Source: Acaryochloris sp. IP29b_bin.148
GTDB lineage: Bacteria; Cyanobacteriota; Cyanobacteriia; Thermosynechococcales; Thermosynechococcaceae
DNA: 64,000 bases
Assembly: GCF_028285565.1 (NCBI RefSeq)
Contig: NZ_JANQOY010000028.1
Span: forward strand, 1 to 64,000
Direction of reading: 5' to 3'
Shown: positions 35,750 through 45,864 of the stretch, in pieces
Numbering within the stretch: position 1 is the first letter of the stretch
Layout of the letters: the number at the start of each line of letters is the position of its first letter
Translations under genes and position numbers: made by a program
The notes under the pieces: generated by a model
Seen by the model: the letters and a program-made list of their open reading frames with translations, nothing else
Databases searched by the model: none
What the model was told of the DNA's origin: nothing

Positions 35750-38368
35750 TCAGCTGACAGGCATGCCTAAAATATCTTCAATTTTAGGTAACTCCTCCAA
35801 AGGAATCACGCGACCCTCATCAATAAAGCCATCAATCTGATCAAAATTGAGATAGCGGTAGAGATCCGCCGCAAAGGGATCAATCTTCTTGGCGACGATG
35901 TCCTGGTATTCCTCTGGGGTGGGGATACGGCCGAGTAATGCACAAGCAGCAGCCAACTCTGCTGACCCTAGATAAACCTGCGCCCCTTTACCCATGCGGT
36001 TATTGAAATTACGGGTTGAAGTCGAGAACACCGTTACCCCATCTTCCACGCGGGCCTGATTTCCCATGCAGAGGGAACAGCCCGGCATCTCGGTGCGCGC
36101 CCCGGCTGCAGCAAAAATACCGTAGTAGCCCTCTTCTCGCAGTTGCTTCTCATCCATGCGGGTGGGGGGACAGATCCAGAGCCGTGCTTTTGTGGTTCCT
36201 GCTCCTTCCAAGACCTTAGCTGCGGCCCGGTAGTGACCAATATTGGTCATACAAGAACCAATAAACACCTCATGAATGGGGTCATTCACCACTTCAGACA
36301 GCGTTTTAATATTGTCTGGGTCGTTAGGCGCTGCCACCAAGGGTTCGCGAATCTCATTCAGGTTCACGTTCACCACTTCGGCATACTCGGCATCGGCATC
36401 CGCTGACATCAGAGTCGGATTGGCCAGCCATGCTTCCATCTTGGCCACCCGGCGCAGAATCGTCCGGGCATCCTGATAGCCACGGGCCGCCATATTCTTA
36501 AGCAGGGCAATATTAGAGCGTAGATACTCGGCCACCGTCTCTTCGCTGAGTTTAATGGTGCAGCCTGAGGCCGATCGCTCTGCCGATGCATCCGTTAATT
36601 CAAAGGCTTGCTCTAGTTTTAGATCCGGCAGCCCTTCCATCTCTAGGACTCTGCCAGAATAGATATTTTTCTTATTCTGTTTCTCGACAGTCAATAATCC
36701 CTTTTGGATAGCGACGTAGGGAATAGCATTGACGATATCTCGCAGGGTAATGCCAGGCTGTAGATCGCCAGTGAATTTAACCAAGACCGATTCCGGCATA
36801 TCCAAGGGCATGGCCCCAATCGCCGCCGCAAAGGCCACCAAGCCCGAACCAGCAGGGAAGGAAATGCCTAAGGGAAAACGAGTGTGGGAATCGCCCCCTG
36901 TACCCACGGTATCCGGCAACAACATCCGGTTGAGCCAAGAGTGGATAATGCCATCTCCTGGGCGCAGAGCCACCCCACCCCGAGAGGCAAAGAAGTCGGG
37001 CAGATGGGTATGGGTATCAATATCAACGGGCTTGGGATAGGCCGCGGTATGGCAAAAGCTTTGCATCACTAGATCAGAACTAAAGCCGAGGCAAGCTAGC
37101 TCTTTCATCTCGTCACGGGTCATCGGCCCCGTGGTATCTTGTGACCCCACGGTGGTCATTAAGGGTTCACAGGACATGCCAGGGCGAACACCCGGAAGAC
37201 CACAAGCCTTGCCCACCATCTTTTGGGCCAGGGTAAAGCCTTTACCGGAATCTGGTGGTGGAGTGGGTCGAGTAAAGACGTCGCTCGGCTCCATTCCTAG
37301 CTCGATACGAATTTTGTCTGTCAAGGACCGGCCAATCAGTAGGGGGATCCGGCCTCCCGCCTGGACTTCATCGGTAATGGTTTCGGGCTTGAGGGTAAAG
37401 GTCGTGAGGACGGTGCCTGCCTCATCTGTGATTTCGCCTTTGTAGGGATGGATGGTAACCACCATCCCAGTGTCTAAGCCAGAGACATCACATTCAATCG
37501 GCAAGGCGCCTGAATCTTCCGCTGTGTTGAAGAAAATAGGTGCAATATTGCTCCCTAAAACGTAGCCGCCAGCTCGCTTGTTGGGAACAAAGGGAATATC
37601 ATCGCCAATATGCCAGAGAACCGAGTTAATCGCTGATTTTCGGGATGATCCGGTACCAACCACATCTCCTACATAAGCGACGGGATGACCTTTTTGCTTG
37701 AGTTGAGCCAAGGTCTCTAGCCCGTCTGGCATCCGAGTTTCTAGCATGGCCAAGGCATGCAGGGGAATATCGGGTCGTGTGGTGGCGTGGGGAGCTGGTG
37801 AGAGGTCGTCAGTATTTGTTTCGCCCGGTACTTTAAACACAGTAACGGTAATGGATTCGGGTAACTTGGGTTTGCTAGTAAACCATTCTGCTGCCACCCA
37901 GGAATCAACGACGGACTGGGCATAGGCATTGGTTTGGGCTAGCTCCATGACGTCGTGGTAGGCGTCGTAAACCAAGACTGTATGCTTGAGGGCCGTGGCG
38001 GCAGCGGTGGCGAGTTCAGCATTATCTGATTTGAGCAGGTCCACTAAAGACTGGACGTTATAACCGCCCATCATGGTGCCGAGGAGTTCAACCGCAGCGA
38101 TGGGGGTGATGAGGGGACTGGTGGTTTCGTTGGTTGCGATCGCACTCAAAAACGAAGCCTTCACGTAGGCCGCCTGATCGACGCCAGGGGGGATGCGATC
38201 GCGCAGCAATGCCATCAACGCCTCTTCTTCCCCTGCCGGGGGAGACTTGAGCAGCTCACACAGATCGGCCGTCTGCTCAGCCGTCAACGGCAGCGGCGGA
38301 ATGCCTAACGCAGCCCGTTCCTGAACATGTTGGCGGTAAGATGTCAGCATTTCCAAACCAGATCCCAT
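35750..38368 (-). CDS. acnB: bifunctional aconitate hydratase 2 / 2-methylisocitrate dehydratase
   Basis: The 872-residue protein has the AcnB order: N-terminal HEAT-like domain (about 1-160), the swivel domain 4 (GDVVGTGSSRKSAINS), then the catalytic domains with three Fe-S ligands in IGSCMTNIGH and MPGCSLCMGNQ. GGDSHTRFPLG and the substrate-binding STSTRNFNNRMG are present. It interconverts citrate and isocitrate. AcnB is the usual cyanobacterial aconitase. Length is normal (about 865-880). No start ambiguity: the next in-frame Met is MLTSYRQ. Confidence 0.96.
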   Translation of the reverse strand: MGSGLEMLTSYRQHVQERAALGIPPLPLTAEQTADLCELLKSPPAGEEEALMALLRDRIPPGVDQAAYVKASFLSAIATNETTSPLITPIAAVELLGTMMGGYNVQSLVDLLKSDNAELATAAATALKHTVLVYDAYHDVMELAQTNAYAQSVVDSWVAAEWFTSKPKLPESITVTVFKVPGETNTDDLSPAPHATTRPDIPLHALAMLETRMPDGLETLAQLKQKGHPVAYVGDVVGTGSSRKSAINSVLWHIGDDIPFVPNKRAGGYVLGSNIAPIFFNTAEDSGALPIECDVSGLDTGMVVTIHPYKGEITDEAGTVLTTFTLKPETITDEVQAGGRIPLLIGRSLTDKIRIELGMEPSDVFTRPTPPPDSGKGFTLAQKMVGKACGLPGVRPGMSCEPLMTTVGSQDTTGPMTRDEMKELACLGFSSDLVMQSFCHTAAYPKPVDIDTHTHLPDFFASRGGVALRPGDGIIHSWLNRMLLPDTVGTGGDSHTRFPLGISFPAGSGLVAFAAAIGAMPLDMPESVLVKFTGDLQPGITLRDIVNAIPYVAIQKGLLTVEKQNKKNIYSGRVLEMEGLPDLKLEQAFELTDASAERSASGCTIKLSEETVAEYLRSNIALLKNMAARGYQDARTILRRVAKMEAWLANPTLMSADADAEYAEVVNVNLNEIREPLVAAPNDPDNIKTLSEVVNDPIHEVFIGSCMTNIGHYRAAAKVLEGAGTTKARLWICPPTRMDEKQLREEGYYGIFAAAGARTEMPGCSLCMGNQARVEDGVTVFSTSTRNFNNRMGKGAQVYLGSAELAAACALLGRIPTPEEYQDIVAKKIDPFAADLYRYLNFDQIDGFIDEGRVIPLEELPKIEDILGMPVS

Positions 38369-38527
38369 GAAGCGTTCTCAATCAATAAAAGTACAGTTAA
38401 TTCACTCAAAACCTGATGTACGAGCCTAGACATCTGAACAGATGAATAAACATCGAACACGGTTTAGCCGCATATCCAATATATCGTTGGATTGTCAGAG
38501 TCTACTGTGTAGCTTCATACTGCCAGG

Positions 38528-39193
38528 TCATTTCGTCCATTCCACATCAACCGACTGAATGCTATTGCGGTTATAGGCTGTGACGGTTGCCTCCACCTGT
38601 GAACCGCTCCAAGCAATCGACGTCATTCGATAGGTGTAGTTTGGTCCCAGTTGTTGTTTAGCTCGTTGCAAGGCTGCAACCGCATCAGCGCTGCTAAAGG
38701 CAAGGTAGATAAGAATGCTAACGATGACTGCCAGCCCAGCCCCTCCCACCCATGCACTAATAGGGGGCGCTGCGTTTATTCCAGAGGTCCTTAGGGCAGC
38801 CCGAATCTGTGGATGGCGGAGTTGACAGTAAAGCCACGGTAAATAGATGGCTAAAGCTCCGGTAAAGATCCACGAGACAGAATTCAAGATCGGGGACAGG
38901 CGTAATTGAGCCATCCATAGATCTGGATCCTGAAACACGACTATGCCGATGACGGTGGAGCAGACCCGGTACATCCAGTAAAACCCTGAGCACCGAGTGA
39001 CCCAAATCGTAACCTTTAAGTTTCCCCTCAAAAGGAAGACACCAGCGATGATGCCCACACTCCCAAGACCGGATATTGAATTTACGCCGTTTTCACCTCG
39101 ATAGATCAGCATCAAAATATCGAGTAGCCCATACAGTATCAGAGACCAGCCCGCGCGGTTCAATATGTTCCGATAGCTGTAAGTCTTCATCAT
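38528..39193 (-). CDS. membrane protein of unknown function
   Basis: The 221-residue protein has four to five hydrophobic segments (about residues 12-30, 40-57, 65-90, 110-125 and 147-165) followed by a 50-residue soluble tail ending SVDVEWTK. I do not recognise the family. It lies 31 bp downstream of the next hypothetical gene, so the two are probably co-transcribed. Start ATG; MMKT gives two adjacent choices. Confidence 0.6.
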   Translation of the reverse strand: MMKTYSYRNILNRAGWSLILYGLLDILMLIYRGENGVNSISGLGSVGIIAGVFLLRGNLKVTIWVTRCSGFYWMYRVCSTVIGIVVFQDPDLWMAQLRLSPILNSVSWIFTGALAIYLPWLYCQLRHPQIRAALRTSGINAAPPISAWVGGAGLAVIVSILIYLAFSSADAVAALQRAKQQLGPNYTYRMTSIAWSGSQVEATVTAYNRNSIQSVDVEWTK

Positions 39194-39224
39194 TGATCAA
39201 GCGCTGATCACAGCCTGCTGATTC

Positions 39225-39917
39225 TCAGTCAGCGTTAGAAACCTGAGCGGGTTGAGCACTGGAAGGGGACTTCGCGGGGTTGTGGGCAATCACCCTTTGA
39301 CCTAGCTCAGCCTGGCTGCCCCAGGGTTGCAGCGCTGAAGGCAGTTGCCATTGACCCCAGTCAAACCCATCTTGAATTGCCCAGGATAAATCCACCTGCT
39401 GAGGTACGTCCAAGGAATGGCTACAGGTAAGGTCTGCTTGGTAGGCTGCCACAATTTGGGGGTCTTGCTCCATTTCTGGGGATTGCAGGTAAAGGACGGC
39501 GCAGCGATATCGCTGATACCAGCCTGCGATCGCATGCTCTAACTTATCGGCAGTCGTGCGACAAACAATCGCTGCACTTCCCCACCACCAAGCAGCCACT
39601 AGCCATTGGTCTGGCTCCCCCGCTTCACTCTGAAACGCATGGATACTATTGACCAAAGTAGAAATATAAGGGCAGGCGGCAATCGCTGCGACATCACATT
39701 TCCAGATCGGAGCTGGGGGTTCATTTTCCGGGCGCTGCTCCCGCCAGACTTGCAGCAAAAATCCCAGTGGATCGGAGCCTTGGGCATAGACGGGCCAGTT
39801 TTGATGAACCAACCCCTCTGGATAATGCTGTTGGAGTGCTAATAGGGGAGATAAATGCTCAGGACTCAAAAGCGGAGCCAAAAGCTGCAGAGGTTGAGGC
39901 AAAGAATCCACGGGCAT
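39225..39917 (-). CDS. hypothetical soluble protein
   Basis: The 230-residue protein is soluble, rich in Pro, Gln, Ala and Trp, with no signal peptide. The middle contains WLVAAWWWGSAAIVCRTT. No catalytic motif is recognisable. It is upstream of the membrane protein at 38528 with a 31-bp gap. Codon use is like the core genome. Confidence 0.6.
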   Translation of the reverse strand: MPVDSLPQPLQLLAPLLSPEHLSPLLALQQHYPEGLVHQNWPVYAQGSDPLGFLLQVWREQRPENEPPAPIWKCDVAAIAACPYISTLVNSIHAFQSEAGEPDQWLVAAWWWGSAAIVCRTTADKLEHAIAGWYQRYRCAVLYLQSPEMEQDPQIVAAYQADLTCSHSLDVPQQVDLSWAIQDGFDWGQWQLPSALQPWGSQAELGQRVIAHNPAKSPSSAQPAQVSNAD

Positions 39918-39990
39918 TGTCCTTTAGAAAGGGGTGAATGGAGGGGATGTCCCTCTCAGCAGTATCCCTGTTTACCCGACCTGCAATCAA

Positions 39991-40539
39991 CTAGCGGTGC
40001 CACCAGGCTCGTTCCAACGGGGGATAGCGGTCAATGGCTTGCTGCCATATCTGGTCAACTATCTCTGCCGGAAGCAGCGTGGCATTAACAGTCAAGATGG
40101 CTTCTTCTACACCGATGGCTTCGAAGGCTTCGAGCTGACTGGCGAGGAGCTGAGCGGGCATATAGTGATGACATCGCTGGTTTAAGCGCTGACACAGGAC
40201 GGATTCTGGCAGCTCTAACCCCACCAATTGAACGGGACCTAAAGCCCTTAAGCGCTGGCGATGCGCCCGTTTGAGGGCTGAACAGGTGATCACGATTTCG
40301 CGTTTTAGATGAATGGCTTGACGGATATCGGCTGCGATCGCATCCAACCACTGCTGTCGATCCCCTTCGGTCAGCGGTATATAAGCGGCCATTTTCTGGA
40401 TATTGGCCCTAGGATGGCGGCGATCACCTTCCAAGAAATCACAGTCTAAACGGGCCGCTAGTAAACGTCCCACGGTGGTTTTTCCCGAGCCAGCCACCCC
40501 CATCATCACCCAGACGAGAGGAGACGCTGCTCTAGTCAT
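39991..40539 (-). CDS. gntK: gluconokinase
   Basis: The 182-residue kinase has Walker A in MMGVAGSGKTTVGRLLA (about residues 12-28), FLEGDRRHPRANIQKM where the gluconate kinase signature DxxxxHP is expected, and VITCSALKRAHRQRLR. It phosphorylates gluconate to 6-phosphogluconate, feeding the oxidative pentose phosphate pathway. The gene begins 17 bp after the stop of the HlyD-like gene and may ride on that transcript, although no functional link is obvious. Confidence 0.88.
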   Translation of the reverse strand: MTRAASPLVWVMMGVAGSGKTTVGRLLAARLDCDFLEGDRRHPRANIQKMAAYIPLTEGDRQQWLDAIAADIRQAIHLKREIVITCSALKRAHRQRLRALGPVQLVGLELPESVLCQRLNQRCHHYMPAQLLASQLEAFEAIGVEEAILTVNATLLPAEIVDQIWQQAIDRYPPLERAWWHR

Positions 40540-40556
40540 GGTCTCAGACGAGAGGT

Positions 40557-42158
40557 CTAGCGCAAGTGTTTGATGCCATCGGCTTCCTTGGAGAATCGAT
40601 CCGTAATTAAGCTAATCACAGGTCGCTTGCGCACCTGGATATTGACGCTAATGGACATCCCTGACTGGAGCGCTAACTTGCGCCCTTTCGTCTCCAAGGT
40701 TTGCGAATCTAATTTTACAGTCGCTGGAAAGCTGTAAAACTGTCTGACTTCAGTCGGGGGCAAGGCATCGGAACCAATCGATTCTATGGTGCCTTCAATA
40801 TCCCCATATTCGCTGAAATTATAAGAATCGACCCGAACATCTACAGGCATTCCTGTCTGTACAAAGCCAATATCTTTATTCGTGATATAGACTTTGGCTG
40901 TCAAGCTATCCGCGGGCACAATTTTCAAAATAGGTTCGCTGGCATTAGCGACAAAACCAGGCGAACTGGGCTGTAGATCAAACACCACGCCATCCACTGG
41001 GGCTGTTAACTCTTGAAAGCCGAGGGTCAGATTGGCCTGCTTTATTCGGTTATCGAGATCTGCGATCGCACGTTGATTCTCAACCATCGCTTTGGTCAAT
41101 TGACTATCAATTTCCGTGACTTTTTGAGCATTGAGCGCAATGCGATCCAGTAAATCTCGCTGGTTAGTGGCAGCGGTGTTAGCAGTTTGAGCTTCCGCCT
41201 GCACTTTCTCTTGATTAATTTGCTCCATTTGACGGAGCAAACGCAGCTTCTCTTGCTGGAGGCGAGAGGCTTCAGCAGCCCCCGTTTGTACCTCATCTTG
41301 CTGTTGCTTAAACTGAATGCGAGAAATCGCCCCCTTCTTATAGGCTGCCTCAATATCCTCAACAATTTCTTGGTTCAGCTTCAGGGTCTCCTGAACACTC
41401 TCCAGCTGGATCTTGTTTTGCTGCAGTTGCACTTCAATTTGACGCAGCTGCTTTTCTGATTGCAGCACCTGGGCTTGGGCCGCAGCCACACTACTAGACC
41501 CTTGAGCCAAACCCGACTGCAGTCGTAAGCGTTCTTCCTCAGAGAATTTTTTGAGTTCCTTGGCTCCGCTTAATTGGGCTCGGTACAGCTTGTTCTCAGC
41601 AACAAGGGCTTGGCGATCGCGGGTGGAATTGATGAGTTCTGGATTAATGATGTCAGGAAGCGAAGCATCTGTATTGCCCTGCAACTGCTGTCGATAGTAT
41701 TCATTCACCTGCACCAGATTTTGGCGCTGCCGCTTTAGGGAGTTAATTTCAGATTTGGTCCCTTTGCGATTGAGGACAATCAGGACGTCCCCTTTTTTAA
41801 CGGATTGTCCCTCTTCAACCAAAATTTCGTCCACAACGCCAGCAACGGGAGATTGGATCGCTTTTACGGTTCCCTTCGGTTCTAACTGGCCACTGGCCGG
41901 AATGGCTTCTTCAATTTCAAATATGCAGGCCCAGGCCAGCGCTGCCGCTGCTGCCCCCACAATGCCCCAAATAATGGCTCTAGACCATGTGGGCGATTGT
42001 TGGAGAAGGACAGGTCGATCAAAAGGTGTTTCTTTTTTCTTCTGTTGGACCTTCGTCAAAGGCACCACGTTGGGTGCAGCATCAGGGGGGCCAGATGAAT
42101 TAACGTTTACCTTTGTTTTTTGCTGATCCTCACCTGAAAAGTCTCGCATACTCGTCAT
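40557..42158 (-). CDS. HlyD-family membrane fusion protein of a type I secretion system
   Basis: The 533-residue protein has a soluble cytoplasmic N-terminus (about 65 residues), one membrane helix (AIIWGIVGAAAAALAWACIF), a lipoyl-like half (GVVDEILVEEGQSVKKGDVL), a long coiled coil (about 150-385) and a second lipoyl half with the beta-barrel domain. It bridges the inner-membrane ABC exporter and a TolC-like outer-membrane channel, which is not in the window. The ATG overlaps the stop of the ABC gene by four bases, so they are translationally coupled. Confidence 0.9.
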   Translation of the reverse strand: MTSMRDFSGEDQQKTKVNVNSSGPPDAAPNVVPLTKVQQKKKETPFDRPVLLQQSPTWSRAIIWGIVGAAAAALAWACIFEIEEAIPASGQLEPKGTVKAIQSPVAGVVDEILVEEGQSVKKGDVLIVLNRKGTKSEINSLKRQRQNLVQVNEYYRQQLQGNTDASLPDIINPELINSTRDRQALVAENKLYRAQLSGAKELKKFSEEERLRLQSGLAQGSSSVAAAQAQVLQSEKQLRQIEVQLQQNKIQLESVQETLKLNQEIVEDIEAAYKKGAISRIQFKQQQDEVQTGAAEASRLQQEKLRLLRQMEQINQEKVQAEAQTANTAATNQRDLLDRIALNAQKVTEIDSQLTKAMVENQRAIADLDNRIKQANLTLGFQELTAPVDGVVFDLQPSSPGFVANASEPILKIVPADSLTAKVYITNKDIGFVQTGMPVDVRVDSYNFSEYGDIEGTIESIGSDALPPTEVRQFYSFPATVKLDSQTLETKGRKLALQSGMSISVNIQVRKRPVISLITDRFSKEADGIKHLR

Positions 42159-45109
42159 GATTGCGTCTCCTGTTGCTGGTACAGCCAGTAGTAACGTCCT
42201 TTTTGCTGCATAAGTTCTGTATGGGTGCCTTGCTCAACGAGTTGACCTTGGTCCATCATTAAGATCATATCCGCAGATTCCAAGGTTTTGAGGCGATGGG
42301 TAACAAAGAAAACGGTGCGATCGCCAAAGGCTTCTGCCAGATTGAAACAGACTTGGCGCTCAGCATTGTAATCCAGCGCACTCGTGGCCTCATCCAGAAT
42401 AATAAGCTGGGGATTTTGTAAGACCATCCGTGCGATCGCAATTCGCTGCCGTTGCCCCCCCGATAGAGACGAACCGCGCTCGCCGACGCGGGTGTTATAC
42501 CCCTGCGGTAGCTCCATAATAAAATCATGGGCATAGGCCACCTTGGCCGCCCCCACAATCTCTTCTGCGGTCGCATCAGGTGCGGAGAGGGCAATATTCT
42601 CTTGCACTGTGCCATCAAACAGCAAGCTGTCTTGCAGCACCATGCCAATTTGGCGACGCAGGGAGTAGAGTTCAACCTTGCTAATATCATACTGGTCGAC
42701 CAGGATCCGGCCACTGTTCGCTGGATACAACCGCATCAATAATTTCATCAACGTGCTTTTACCCGATCCACTCTGACCCACAATCCCCACAAAGGTTTGA
42801 GGCGGAATATCCAGAGCAACCTGTTGCAGCTGCATCGGTCCAGTCTCTTTAAAACGGAAGGACAGATCGTCAAACTTCACTCCCCCTTGAATTAAGGGCA
42901 TAGGAATCAAGTCTCGATCCGCTTCGGTCACTTCCTGGGGATAATCCAGAATGTCGCTTAATCGCTCTAGGGACAGGGCCGTTTCCTGGAAGTTTTGCCA
43001 GAGTTGGATCAATCTCAGCAGTGGTCCGGTCGTATATCCCGCAATAATCCGAAACGCAATCAGTTGCCCGACTGTAAGCTGCCCTTGAATAAAGAGATAG
43101 GCTCCCACCCACAGTAATAACAAACTCGATAACTTATTTAAAAAGCCACTCATGGATCCCGCTGTGGTGGATGCCACAACGGCCTTAAACCCAGAGCTAA
43201 CATAGCGAGCATAGCGGTCTTGCCATTGCCATCGAGACTTCAGCTCAATATTTTGGGCTTTGACCGTTTGGATCCCAGAGACCACCTCCACGAGATAGGA
43301 TTGGGTCCGGGCATTTTCTTCGGCTTTACTCCGAGTTAAGCGGCGAATAATCGGTGCAAAAATTAAGGTCAATACGGCGAACAAAGGCACGGTTGCCAAG
43401 GCCACAATGGTCAGCAACCAGCTATAGAACACCATGACCACGATATAGACCACCGAGAACACCGCATCTAACACCACGGTGAGTGCGGTGCCGGTCATAA
43501 ATTTGCGAATATTCTCTAGCTCATTCACCCGAGTCGCGAGTTCACCCACAGGCCGCCGGTCAAAATACCGTAAGGGTAAGCGCACCAGGTGATCGATCAC
43601 CTCGGCCCCCAAGGTCATATCAATCCGGTTGGTGGTATCCACAAATAGGTACGTGCGGAAGCTGCTCAACAAGGCTTCAAAAATCGCCACACCCACCAAC
43701 AACAGACCTAAAACATTCAGTGTCCCTAGGGCGGCTTGAGATAACACTTTGTCGATAATGACTTGGGTGATCAGAGGATTGGCTAATCCAAACAGTTGGA
43801 CAAAGAATGAGGCTACCAGGACCTCAATCAACACCTTCCGATGTTTCTTAATCGAGGGCCAAAACCAACTGAGATTAAAGTGGCTTTGGGGGGTCTCATG
43901 GGTCCGCTCTAAGAGTAAAACCTGAATCCTGTCACCAAAGGATTCCAAAAAACTGTCGGGATGCTTACGGAGCAAGGTTTGTTCGGGTACCGCAAACACA
44001 ATCTCTTGGGCACTCGTTGCATACACTAGGGCCAAGCGATCTTGCCAGTTAATTAGGGCTGGCGTTGGCAATCGCGGAAACGCAGAAGCAGGGGTTTCTA
44101 CAAGCTGTGCCCGTAATCCCATAGATTCCGAAATTGCACCATAAACGGGCAGCGAAATCCCTGGACCATTGCGATCGGTATGATTTTTGAGAATACGGCG
44201 GATCACATCTTTCCGAAACGGCAAGTTGAGATGCAATGCCAACATTTGAAAGCAGGCCAGCGGAGCATCAACTGGACCTCGACCAGCCTTAAAGGGGTAT
44301 TTCCCTTTTTTAATTGGTGCATCTTCCACCGCAGGTAGCAGCGGAGGGGCTTCAGGAATCTCTTCCAGAATGGGTTGAGAATCAACAATGGGTTGTGGTT
44401 GGATCGATTTTGTGGGCTTAGGGGGGGCCAAACCGATCAGCCGCAGCTTTTCGGACCGAGAGATTTTGCCATGGAGCTGCTCTAAGCAAGCTTCTAAAGA
44501 CTGACCAATTTCGAGATCAGGCACAGTCCCACCACTGACATACCACTGCAGATGGGGTTGTAGCTGATCAATCGAAATATCTCGGATTGCGCTAGTTTTC
44601 ACTAAGCTATCCGTCATGGTCTGTTCCGCTAAAGATTTCAGATCAGTTGAACCATCTGCCCGGATCAACAGATGTTGACCTAACACATCAAAGGTTTCTA
44701 GGATACTGGGTTGCTGATCATAAACTTGAGCAATAGCGGGTTCATGCGCCAATAGTTCCAGAAAAGTAGCAGCGGGTAACTTGAGACCCACCGTTTCCAC
44801 AGATGCAATCGCCGTTTCACAAGGCGTTTGCCGAACAAGGCTGATCCAACCCACGGCAGCACCAGGTCCTAGTAGACTCAGTGTAATCGGTGTTTCTGTG
44901 CGCGGATCGTACCCCAGCAGGCGCACCTGCCCCTGATAAATCAGCGTAAAATCCTGGGGCATGGCCCGATTGGTTAAAATCGGTCGTCCCAAAGGATAGC
45001 GCAGCGCTTGAAACTCCTGAGCTAACGAAGATAAGACAGAGTCTGACAGTTGATCAAAACCTGGCAGATCTTTAAGGAAAGATTCGACCGAAAGGATGGC
45101 AGAAGTCAT
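42155..45109 (-). CDS. type I secretion ABC exporter with cyclic-nucleotide-binding-like and degenerate C39 domains
   Basis: The 984-residue protein has, in order: a cNMP-binding-like domain (about residues 10-130), a linker to about 265, a C39-like domain (about 270-400), six membrane helices (about 425-700) and the ATPase domain (about 735-980) with GQSGSGKST, LSGGQRQRIAIARM and IILDEATSALD. The C39 site reads DAPLACF, lacking the Cys of DCG, and the later His of the HW motif is replaced in ALINWQ. So it resembles the non-peptidase domain of HlyB. Start ATG overlaps the stop of the parvulin-like gene. Confidence 0.88.
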   Translation of the reverse strand: MTSAILSVESFLKDLPGFDQLSDSVLSSLAQEFQALRYPLGRPILTNRAMPQDFTLIYQGQVRLLGYDPRTETPITLSLLGPGAAVGWISLVRQTPCETAIASVETVGLKLPAATFLELLAHEPAIAQVYDQQPSILETFDVLGQHLLIRADGSTDLKSLAEQTMTDSLVKTSAIRDISIDQLQPHLQWYVSGGTVPDLEIGQSLEACLEQLHGKISRSEKLRLIGLAPPKPTKSIQPQPIVDSQPILEEIPEAPPLLPAVEDAPIKKGKYPFKAGRGPVDAPLACFQMLALHLNLPFRKDVIRRILKNHTDRNGPGISLPVYGAISESMGLRAQLVETPASAFPRLPTPALINWQDRLALVYATSAQEIVFAVPEQTLLRKHPDSFLESFGDRIQVLLLERTHETPQSHFNLSWFWPSIKKHRKVLIEVLVASFFVQLFGLANPLITQVIIDKVLSQAALGTLNVLGLLLVGVAIFEALLSSFRTYLFVDTTNRIDMTLGAEVIDHLVRLPLRYFDRRPVGELATRVNELENIRKFMTGTALTVVLDAVFSVVYIVVMVFYSWLLTIVALATVPLFAVLTLIFAPIIRRLTRSKAEENARTQSYLVEVVSGIQTVKAQNIELKSRWQWQDRYARYVSSGFKAVVASTTAGSMSGFLNKLSSLLLLWVGAYLFIQGQLTVGQLIAFRIIAGYTTGPLLRLIQLWQNFQETALSLERLSDILDYPQEVTEADRDLIPMPLIQGGVKFDDLSFRFKETGPMQLQQVALDIPPQTFVGIVGQSGSGKSTLMKLLMRLYPANSGRILVDQYDISKVELYSLRRQIGMVLQDSLLFDGTVQENIALSAPDATAEEIVGAAKVAYAHDFIMELPQGYNTRVGERGSSLSGGQRQRIAIARMVLQNPQLIILDEATSALDYNAERQVCFNLAEAFGDRTVFFVTHRLKTLESADMILMMDQGQLVEQGTHTELMQQKGRYYWLYQQQETQS

Positions 45110-45864
45110 GGTGCTTGCACAGAAACAGTAATAGCGTCATTAGCAACGGATGTGGATTGGAGTTGCACTTGCAACCAGTCATTAAAACGCTGATTCAGCA
45201 ACTGTTGCCGTAGCGTGTCATCGAGTTGAGCAGAAATTAATTTTTGCAAACTGACAATCACAAACCACTCGCCTAACCGAATGGGGGGACGCACTTGACC
45301 CGGCTGGGCATTGGAGAGAATTTTGGTAAGGGTCGGGTGTAAATTTGATGCAGGAACCGGCCCAATCAACCCCCCAGTCTGAGCTTCAGGACCTTGTGAA
45401 TATTGAGTGGCCAACTCAGAAAAGGGCTGTTCCCCTGCTTGAAGCCGAAAATAGAGTTCCTGAGCCACTTCAGCACTAGCGACTCGAATAAGTGAGTAGA
45501 CGTATTGATCAAACTGACCTTTTTGCTGGAGGAAATCTGACTCTACCTGATTGTTCCAAGTCTGATACTTAAACTTTTGCAGTTTTACCTGTCGTTGTGC
45601 CTGAAGTGCCAGTTGCTCAGGCGTCATGCGAAAATGCTTAAGCCAAGCTTGCTTCTGGTTCTCATCCGCAATTTGATGTTGGCGATAGAATTGCTCAACG
45701 GCCTGCGCGGCCTCCTCAGGGCTCAGCGTCATATCTTGAGTCGCTTGGTCAATAATCAATTCTTTCAGCAACTGAGGGAGAAGCTGATACTGCCCAAGGA
45801 AGGGAATTAAATCAGAGGATTGAAGAGTTTTATCCACAAGCGGCAGAGCAGAGATCATAATCAA
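45106..45864 (-). CDS. parvulin-type peptidyl-prolyl isomerase-like protein in the secretion operon
   Basis: The 252-residue protein has a helical N-terminal half and a parvulin-like half (about 125-225) with EQPFSELATQYSQGPEAQTGG and IRLGEWFVIVSLQ. It has no signal peptide, so it should act in the cytoplasm, perhaps holding the cargo before export. Its stop overlaps the ABC start by four bases. In other bacteria such isomerases often sit next to type I exporters; the precise role here is inferred. A second Met at codon 3 is an alternative start. Confidence 0.78.
   Translation of the reverse strand: MIMISALPLVDKTLQSSDLIPFLGQYQLLPQLLKELIIDQATQDMTLSPEEAAQAVEQFYRQHQIADENQKQAWLKHFRMTPEQLALQAQRQVKLQKFKYQTWNNQVESDFLQQKGQFDQYVYSLIRVASAEVAQELYFRLQAGEQPFSELATQYSQGPEAQTGGLIGPVPASNLHPTLTKILSNAQPGQVRPPIRLGEWFVIVSLQKLISAQLDDTLRQQLLNQRFNDWLQVQLQSTSVANDAITVSVQAP

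Noticed and set aside
42155-45109. Bacteriocin-type exporter with active C39 peptidase
   Set aside because: The catalytic Cys and His are replaced, and no small double-glycine leader peptide gene was seen nearby.
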